64,000 nt of DNA from the NCBI RefSeq assembly GCF_009931695.1, contig NZ_CP048000.1, forward strand, positions 2,683,501 to 2,747,500, in the 5' to 3' direction. A program made the translations under genes and the position numbers. Positions 58,757-64,000 of the stretch are shown one piece after another (positions within the stretch are counted from its first letter, which is position 1; each line of letters starts with the position of its first letter). A model generated the notes under the pieces. It worked only from the letters and a program-made list of their open reading frames with translations, searched no databases and was not told the origin of the DNA. The stretch is from Anaerocolumna sedimenticola. GTDB lineage: Bacteria; Bacillota; Clostridia; Lachnospirales; Lachnospiraceae.

Positions 58757-59388
58757 ATGAAACACGTTGGAATTACTGATTCTTACAATAGGTTTTATTC
58801 TGCTTTGAATTTTGATAGAGCAGGGCTATTCGAGTTAATAAGAGATGAATACGGCTGCGGCACAGTATTATATCCCGGGTGCTCTATTCATATAACTCCT
58901 TCTTTCTATTTTCAGCATGTTGTTTATGTTGATATCAGCGAAACAGCGAAGGGGTTTTTTCAGGATAATCAAAATATATTGAGCATTGTAAACAGCAATA
59001 AAAAATATAAGCAGTCAGCGTATATTCAATTTATTCATAATGACTATACTAAGAAGCTTCCGGTGAGAGAAAACAACTATGATTTGCTGCTCTCAATCTA
59101 TGCCGGAGGTATAACAAAATCCTGTAAGAAATATATAAAGCCTGGAGGAATTATTGTATCAAACAACCATCACAAAGATGCTCAGCAGGCTTTAGGGATT
59201 CATCTGTCAGACTGGAGGCACTGATCCGCAGAAAGGGAAATAAATACCGCATTGAAAATGGTATAGGTGAAAAAATGCTTAAAGCACTGCAGGAGCATAG
59301 TATGCCGTTAAAAAATATGAAGAATTCAAGTAGTGGGATGGAATATGTGGATAATGAATATTATTTTGTGTTTAGAAAGACATTTTAA
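58757..59388 (+). pseudogene. SAM-dependent methyltransferase-like gene, frameshifted
   Basis: The first frame (ATG 58757, 2 bases after the MerR stop) contains GTVLYPGCS (motif I-like), YVDIS, YDLLLSIYAGG and KYIKPGGIIVSNN, the blocks of a class I SAM methyltransferase fold. It stops at 59224. Inserting one base near the T run 59191-59193 restores FRDSSVRLEALIRRKGNKYRI and a 66-residue continuation to TAA 59388, ending in EYYFVFRKTF. The repaired product has about 210 residues. It forms an operon with MerR. Substrate unknown; the break may be error or decay. Confidence 0.7.
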
Positions 59389-59404
59389 TATGGAGGGATA
59401 ATCT

Positions 59405-60058
59405 TTGAAGATATTAGCATTTAACGGGAGTCCAAGAAAAGAGTGGAATACGGCAATTTTATTAAACAAAGCACTTGAAGGGGCAGCATCACAGGGCGCA
59501 GAGACAGAACTCATTCATCTTTATGATCTTAATTACAAAGGCTGTATCAGTTGCTTTGCTTGTAAAATGAAAGGTGGGAAAAGCTATGGCAAGTGTGCTG
59601 TTAAGGATGATTTAACTCCTATACTCAAGAGTATTGAGGAGGCAGATGGCATTATACTCGGCTCACCGGTATATTTTGGAACTGCTTCAGCTGAAATGAG
59701 AGCATTTATGGAAAGGCTGCTTTATCCATATGTAGTATATGAAGCAGAACCACCAGCTCTTTTGAAAAAAAGAATATATACAGGCTTTATTTATACTATG
59801 GGTGCTACTGAAAGCCAAATGTCACAATTAGGATATGAACAGCATTTTAAGTTTAGTGAGATGTTTATGGAGCATATTTTTGGTTCGTCGGAAACTTTAC
59901 TTGTTACAGATACTTATCAATTTGATGATTATTCAAAATATGTATCAACATTATTTAATGCGGATGAAAAGGCGAGAAGGCGTGAAGAAGTATTCCCAAT
60001 TGATTGTCAAAAGGCCTTTGAAATGGGGGCAAGGATTGCTAAACAAAGCAATATCTAA
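59405..60058 (+). CDS. Flavodoxin-family NAD(P)H-dependent oxidoreductase
   Basis: The 217-residue protein has the FMN-binding start ILAFNGSPRKEWNTAILL (about residues 3-20), a Cys cluster CISCFACKMKGGKSYGKC (about 47-64) and GSPVYFGTASAEMRAF (about 88-103), typical of iron-sulfur flavoprotein-like NADPH-dependent FMN reductases in Clostridia. It reduces quinones, nitro-compounds or metal ions with FMN. It starts at TTG after GGAGG and lies 16 bases behind the methyltransferase stop, so it is probably part of the MerR operon and of a stress or detoxification response. Confidence 0.85.
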   Translation: MKILAFNGSPRKEWNTAILLNKALEGAASQGAETELIHLYDLNYKGCISCFACKMKGGKSYGKCAVKDDLTPILKSIEEADGIILGSPVYFGTASAEMRAFMERLLYPYVVYEAEPPALLKKRIYTGFIYTMGATESQMSQLGYEQHFKFSEMFMEHIFGSSETLLVTDTYQFDDYSKYVSTLFNADEKARRREEVFPIDCQKAFEMGARIAKQSNI

Positions 60059-60123
60059 GACGGATACAATATAGAATATATAGTTTGGATGAAAGCAATA
60101 TGCATGTTTAATGCGGAATAGAA

Positions 60124-60225
60124 ATGCTTGAAATATCGGCAAACGTTATGGGGAAGCCAGATGTGATTTATCCTACAATAGTTTGGGATGATGAAGCTGT
60201 AATTATAATGTTAAATAAAAGATAA
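60124..60225 (+). pseudogene. Truncated MBL-fold gene remnant
   Basis: The 33-codon ORF reads LEISANVMGKPDVIYPTIVWDDEAVII and then ends. It is related to the first 35 residues of the MBL-fold protein at 57185 (ILSFPITMSFGNTENTVYPT and LLWDKQNIILVDCG), so it is the cut-off start of a paralogue. The zinc motifs are gone. The cut lies close to the serine recombinase cassette, which suggests that the insertion of that element removed the rest. There is no strong ribosome site. Confidence 0.5.
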
Positions 60226-60299
60226 TAAGCAGATTACTTTAAAGGATAAGCGATTTTATAAGTAAAATTCTCAAAATTTTAAGTCGAAAAGCAAATTAG

Positions 60300-60343
60300 A
60301 GCAAGGCCCTACAATCTATTTTGAAGGATGCCTTGCTTTTTTA
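60300..60343 (+). terminator. Terminator at the recombinase cassette edge
   Basis: AGCAAGGC and GCCTTGCT form an 8-bp perfect stem with a 22-base loop, followed by six Ts on the plus strand, ending upstream plus-strand transcription just before the convergent recombinase genes. Confidence 0.7.
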
Positions 60344-60345
60344 CT

Positions 60346-61920
60346 TTATTTTTCCACATCCACCGTCACGCCGGACTTGAATTCCACGGTGAATTTGTCC
60401 TCGCAGACGGTCACTTTTTCAATCAGCCGCCGGATAAGCGGCTCATTATATTCAGTAAAGGCGGTAGGCTGCTCCCGGAGGAATTCGCTCATATCGGCAA
60501 TCCGTTTTCGCAGTTCATCTCGGTTGGCGTTTTCTACCTGTAATTTTTGCTTCTGGTCTCGCAGGTGATAGATTTCATCGGCAACATCCTCATAGTCGGC
60601 CTTGGAACTGGCGAGTTTTAATAGCTGTGCTTGTAATTCCTCCAGCCGCTTATCAATGTCAGCCAGGGTTTTGTCATTTTCCTTGCTTAAGACAGTGGTT
60701 ATGTTGTTCTGCAGGGTGGTAAGGAAAGTATCCTTGCCGCTCAGGGTATCATTGATGGCGGTGACCAGTAACTGTTCGATGGTGCTCTCCGAGACTGTGC
60801 GGGCGTCGCAGAACAAGCCGGTGTTCTCCAGTCTGCTGACGCACCGCCAGACGATGGATTTCTTCCCACGGTTGTTCCAGTGGACCCTGCGGAATACCTC
60901 GCCGCAGTTGCCACAGATAATCATTTGTGCGAAGCAATGGTTACTGCTGTAACTGCGCTTTTTACCGTTCTTGCTGAGATGGACGCAGCGCCGTCTAATC
61001 AGTTCTTCCTGTACCTGCATGAAAATTTCACGAGGGATGATGGCCTCATGGCTGTTTTCCACATAGTATTGTGGAACAAGACCGTTGTTCTTGACCCGCT
61101 TTTTCGTGAGGAAATCAACTGTGTAAGTTTTCTGCAGCAGGGCATCCCCGATATATTTCTCGTTCCGCAAAATCTGGTTGATGTTGCTGGTATGCCACCT
61201 TTCCTTACCGGCACCGTTTAGGATGCCGTCAACTTCCAAGCCGCGGGCAATTTTCAGCATGCTGGCTCCCTCAAGGTATTCCCGGTAGATACGCTTTACA
61301 ATTTCTGCTTCCTCGGGGACAATCACCAGGTGCTTATTCTCGTCCTTGGTATAGCCGAGGAAGCGGTTGCAGTTGACTTGTATTTCACCCTGCTGATAGC
61401 GGTACTGCAGACCCAGTTTCACGTTCTGACTTAAGGATTGGCTCTCCTGCTGGGCAAGGGACGCCATGATGGTGAGCATGACCTCACCTTTTGAATCCAT
61501 AGAGTTGATATTCTCTTTTTCAAAGAATACCGGAATATTTTTTTCTTTCAGCTGGCGGATATATTTCAGGCAGTCCAGCGTGTTTCTGGCAAAGCGGCTG
61601 ATAGATTTGGTAATGACCATATCGATGTGGCCTGCCATGCACTCATCAATCATACGGTTGAATTCCTCGCGCTTTTTGGTGTTGGTGCCGGAGATTCCGT
61701 CATCCGCATAGATACCCGCAAGTTCCCAGTCCGGATGGCCGTTTATGTAGGCCGTGTAGTGTTCAATTTGGGCCTCATAGCTGGTGGCCTGCTCATCGCT
61801 GTCGGTGGAAACGCGGCAGTAGGCTGCCACACGGAGCTTCGGCTTTTCTTCATCTTTATTTTTTCGGGCGTACTTCCTCGCAGGAATCACAGTTACATTC
61901 TTACTGACTTCCATCCTCAT
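60346..61920 (-). CDS. Large serine recombinase 1
   Basis: The 524-residue enzyme has a resolvase catalytic domain with nucleophile Ser38 in [11 protein letters not shown] and the catalytic Arg segment [13 protein letters not shown] (about residues 108-120). A recombinase DNA-binding domain (about 185-290), a zinc-ribbon part (ICGNCGEVF near 345 with later Cys) and a C-terminal coiled coil (about 400-500) follow. It performs cut-and-join site-specific recombination at att sites. The gene overlaps the middle gene by 20 bases, so all three are one operon. Its ATG follows GGAGGTG. Confidence 0.93.
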   Translation of the reverse strand: MRMEVSKNVTVIPARKYARKNKDEEKPKLRVAAYCRVSTDSDEQATSYEAQIEHYTAYINGHPDWELAGIYADDGISGTNTKKREEFNRMIDECMAGHIDMVITKSISRFARNTLDCLKYIRQLKEKNIPVFFEKENINSMDSKGEVMLTIMASLAQQESQSLSQNVKLGLQYRYQQGEIQVNCNRFLGYTKDENKHLVIVPEEAEIVKRIYREYLEGASMLKIARGLEVDGILNGAGKERWHTSNINQILRNEKYIGDALLQKTYTVDFLTKKRVKNNGLVPQYYVENSHEAIIPREIFMQVQEELIRRRCVHLSKNGKKRSYSSNHCFAQMIICGNCGEVFRRVHWNNRGKKSIVWRCVSRLENTGLFCDARTVSESTIEQLLVTAINDTLSGKDTFLTTLQNNITTVLSKENDKTLADIDKRLEELQAQLLKLASSKADYEDVADEIYHLRDQKQKLQVENANRDELRKRIADMSEFLREQPTAFTEYNEPLIRRLIEKVTVCEDKFTVEFKSGVTVDVEK

Positions 61921-62332
61921 GCACCTCCATTTCTATCAAACTATAGGCGTATTCCGCCTGCTGGAACGGGTCGTCAAATTGCTGTTTTGCTTCTTCTGTA
62001 TAAAAGGCAGTGGGAAAGACCACCTTGGTTTCTTCTTTTGGTTCTCGGATACGGCCCAGTTTCTCAGCCCGCTTGTTACGCTCGGCTTCAGCAGCCGCAA
62101 ACGTGTCTGGGTCAATGATTGCAGGATAATACTCATTTCCAAGATAACAGGCATTCCGCAGCATCCTGCCGATACCGGCATGGAAGGATTTGATACCGGC
62201 TTTTTCGGCGGCAGTATCCAAAGAATCGCCGGACAGATAGGATTGGTATAGAATCTTTATCTGCTCGGCGGAGACCTTGTCTACCACGGCTTTCCCATTC
62301 TCAATCCGGTAGCCAAATGGTGTGTGGCCCAT
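61901..62332 (-). CDS. Recombinase-domain protein lacking the catalytic domain (143 aa)
   Basis: The 143-residue protein corresponds to the recombinase DNA-binding domain alone: [16 protein letters not shown] at the start, then [37 protein letters not shown] and a helical end. It has no Ser nucleophile domain. Such middle genes are a constant part of this trio type and probably act as a partner or directionality factor for the two active recombinases. Its ATG directly follows the stop of the upstream gene (TAAATG), giving coupling. Confidence 0.85.
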   Translation of the reverse strand: MGHTPFGYRIENGKAVVDKVSAEQIKILYQSYLSGDSLDTAAEKAGIKSFHAGIGRMLRNACYLGNEYYPAIIDPDTFAAAEAERNKRAEKLGRIREPKEETKVVFPTAFYTEEAKQQFDDPFQQAEYAYSLIEMEVHEDGSQ

Positions 62333-63895
62333 TTATTTCACCAGCCTTTCTTTCGGCGTAATGCCGCATTTTAACTCAAATCCTATTTCTGTCCTGGAAT
62401 AAACAATAATCCGCTCCACAAAGCGTTTAAAAATATCCCCGTCAAAGCCTGTCAGCATCACCGCTTTTGAAGTGTAGTGCAGCAGCTCACTGACTTCGCT
62501 TAAGTGTTGGGTGTCGCTGTTTAAGAAGCGGACTAAGGATTCCTTCTGACGCTGCAGGCGTTCGGCCTCCTGCAGCAATTCATTGTTGCCCTTATTGTAA
62601 ACGGCAGGCTCAAGGTATCCTTTGGTGAGAAGCCCCACCAGTACCTTTCGCTGTTCCGTGTTTTCTTCGAGTTTCTTATCAAGTTCACGGAGATTCACCA
62701 GACTATCATCGGAATTTATTCCGCGCAGACTCATAAGCAGCGGCTTGAGGACAGCTTCATGAGCGAAAATGAGCTTATTCATCATGGTGACGAATGCGTA
62801 TTCAAAATCGGACTCTGAAATATATTTCATAGGACATTTTTTAATGTCCGCAATGTGAGTGGAACAGCACCATGCGGTGTATTTTCTGCCGCTCCCATGG
62901 ATTCGGCGTTTGAATTTACCGCCACACTGACCGCAGATGATTTTACCGGAAAAAGGATAACGACTCTGGTATTTTTCGTTATACTTTACTACACCTTTTT
63001 CCTTGCCGCGCTGCTCGATGGCTATCTGTGCAGCTTCAAAATCTTCATGGCTGACAATAGCCTCATGATGATTTTTAATAAGGTACTGGTCTTTTTCACC
63101 GTGGTTGGTGTGGCGATTGAAGTGCTCATCGGTATAGGTCTTTTGAAAAATGGCGTCGCCGGTATATTTTTCGTTGCCGACCATCCCGCGAATGGTTGTT
63201 GCCGTCCAGCGCCCACCTTTCTTGGTAGGCACTTTGCGATGGTTCAGCTCATCCGCAATTTTATGGGTGCCTTTGCCTGACAAGATTTCAGCAAAGATGA
63301 ACCGGACGATTTCAGCCTGGGATTCATTGACGACCATCCTCCCATCAACGGCATCGTAGCCATAAGGCGGATAGGAGATTTTGAAGGTGCCGTTTTGGAA
63401 GCGGCGCTTTACCGACCACTTGTTGTTTTCCGAGATGGAGACCGACTCGCTTTCGGCCAGTCCACTCAGGATTGACAGCATGAGTTCGCTTTCCATTGAC
63501 CCGGTGTTAATGTTCTCCTTCTCGAAATAAATGAAAATACCAAGGTCAATCAGCTTCCTGACCAGTTCCAAACAGTCGGTGGTGTTTCGGGCAAATCTGC
63601 TGATAGACTTCGTAATTATAAAGTCAATTTTCTTATTCTCACAATCAGCAATCATCCGAAGCAGCTCCGGCCGTTTTTCCTTTTTAGTGCCAGTAATGCC
63701 CTCGTCATAATAAAGACCTGCAAACTCCCAATCGGGATTTGCATTGATGTAAGATTCATAGTGCTTTAATTGCGCCTGCAGGCTTTCCAGCTGTTCATCG
63801 CTGTCGGTGGAGACACGGCAGTAGGCCGCAACACGCAGCTTTTGCCGTTCGGTGAAATCAGCCGTATTTTGGGCGATTTTCGTTACCTTTTTCAA
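62333..63895 (-). CDS. Large serine recombinase 2
   Basis: The 520-residue enzyme has nucleophile Ser29 in [11 protein letters not shown], the Arg-containing [13 protein letters not shown], a recombinase domain (about 170-275, with TTIRGMVGNEKYTGDA), a zinc ribbon (ICGQCGGKF near 318 with later Cys/His) and a coiled coil at the C-terminus (about 395-470). It is related to, but clearly different from, the first recombinase, so they probably act as a pair like CcrA/CcrB. It starts at TTG with AAGGAGGTGAG. It is the first gene of the operon, with the promoter likely between 63896 and 64000. Confidence 0.93.
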   Translation of the reverse strand: MKKVTKIAQNTADFTERQKLRVAAYCRVSTDSDEQLESLQAQLKHYESYINANPDWEFAGLYYDEGITGTKKEKRPELLRMIADCENKKIDFIITKSISRFARNTTDCLELVRKLIDLGIFIYFEKENINTGSMESELMLSILSGLAESESVSISENNKWSVKRRFQNGTFKISYPPYGYDAVDGRMVVNESQAEIVRFIFAEILSGKGTHKIADELNHRKVPTKKGGRWTATTIRGMVGNEKYTGDAIFQKTYTDEHFNRHTNHGEKDQYLIKNHHEAIVSHEDFEAAQIAIEQRGKEKGVVKYNEKYQSRYPFSGKIICGQCGGKFKRRIHGSGRKYTAWCCSTHIADIKKCPMKYISESDFEYAFVTMMNKLIFAHEAVLKPLLMSLRGINSDDSLVNLRELDKKLEENTEQRKVLVGLLTKGYLEPAVYNKGNNELLQEAERLQRQKESLVRFLNSDTQHLSEVSELLHYTSKAVMLTGFDGDIFKRFVERIIVYSRTEIGFELKCGITPKERLVK

Positions 63896-64000
63896 ATTCT
63901 CACCTCCTTGTCAGCATGACATATTACCTCTGAAACCAAGTAATATCAACGATATCTGGGCATAATCTGCGCCAGCGCAGGTGAGAAAGATTGGCGGTTT

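Larger units (their letters stand above)
60226..64000. mobile_element. Element with three serine-recombinase genes (right end outside window)
   Basis: Three adjacent minus-strand genes encode two large serine recombinases and one recombinase-like protein without catalytic domain. The region is visibly richer in GC than the neighbouring genes and truncates an MBL-fold gene at its left edge. Such trios lie at one end of integrative elements of Clostridia and move them by site-specific recombination; the cargo should lie beyond 64000. Element ends are not resolved. Confidence 0.65.

Overview
The window looks like chromosome from a low-GC clostridial Firmicute, most likely a Lachnospiraceae-type anaerobe. 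The evidence is the AT-rich codon use, strong AGGAGG ribosome sites, frequent TTG/GTG starts and anaerobe-type Fe-S and flavin enzymes. This assignment is inference from gene content. No rRNA, tRNA or CRISPR array was seen. Three regions follow one another.

(1) Positions 1 to about 27,050 are the right-hand part of a siphovirus-type prophage; integrase, repressor and replication genes must lie left of the window. It starts with the tail of a DNA adenine methylase, small proteins and an ArpU/sigma-like late regulator. An accessory insert follows (ParA ATPase, a structured leader RNA, a DUF2971 protein). The late operon then runs: TerS, TerL, SPP1-type portal, MuF head protein with a toxin-like tail and a possible immunity gene, Prp-type protease, GP20 scaffold, Ig-decorated capsid, head-tail connectors, tail tube, tail chaperones, tape measure, baseplate protein, tail protein with an S74 chaperone, Ig-like fibre proteins, SGNH-esterase fibre, two holin-like proteins and an M15 endopeptidase. 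Two secreted Big2-type genes with their own promoters are likely lysogenic-conversion genes. Three 11-bp-spaced TTTGAC repeats near 26,925 look like integrase arm sites and mark the right end. A tandem pair of covarying GGGG-loop hairpins and a 27-residue cysteine-rich peptide gene lie around this boundary.

(2) Positions 27,573 to 60,058 are chromosomal genes in short operons: FMN-binding lipoprotein, nitroreductase, Fe-S aldo/keto reductase, SPFH protein, GntR regulator, chemoreceptor, ilvD, SF1 helicase, APH-like kinase, BlaI/BlaR1-like pair, MarR plus alpha/beta hydrolase, amidase plus nitrilase, LytTR-DUF3021-ABC exporter, HTH regulator plus MFS pump, GNAT, radical SAM protein plus RlmD-like methyltransferase, MBL-fold protein, MerR plus methyltransferase, and a flavodoxin-like protein. 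Several regulators have clear palindromic operators over their own promoters.

(3) Positions 60,226 to 64,000 hold a minus-strand trio of serine-recombinase genes, higher in GC than the rest. They lie next to a truncated copy of the MBL-fold gene, which suggests a mobile element landed there.

A cross-cutting oddity: four otherwise good genes (phage connector, hydrolase, RlmD, MerR-linked methyltransferase) are each broken by what looks like one missing base, three of them in G runs. This may be sequencing error, or real decay or slippage; it cannot be decided from the window alone.
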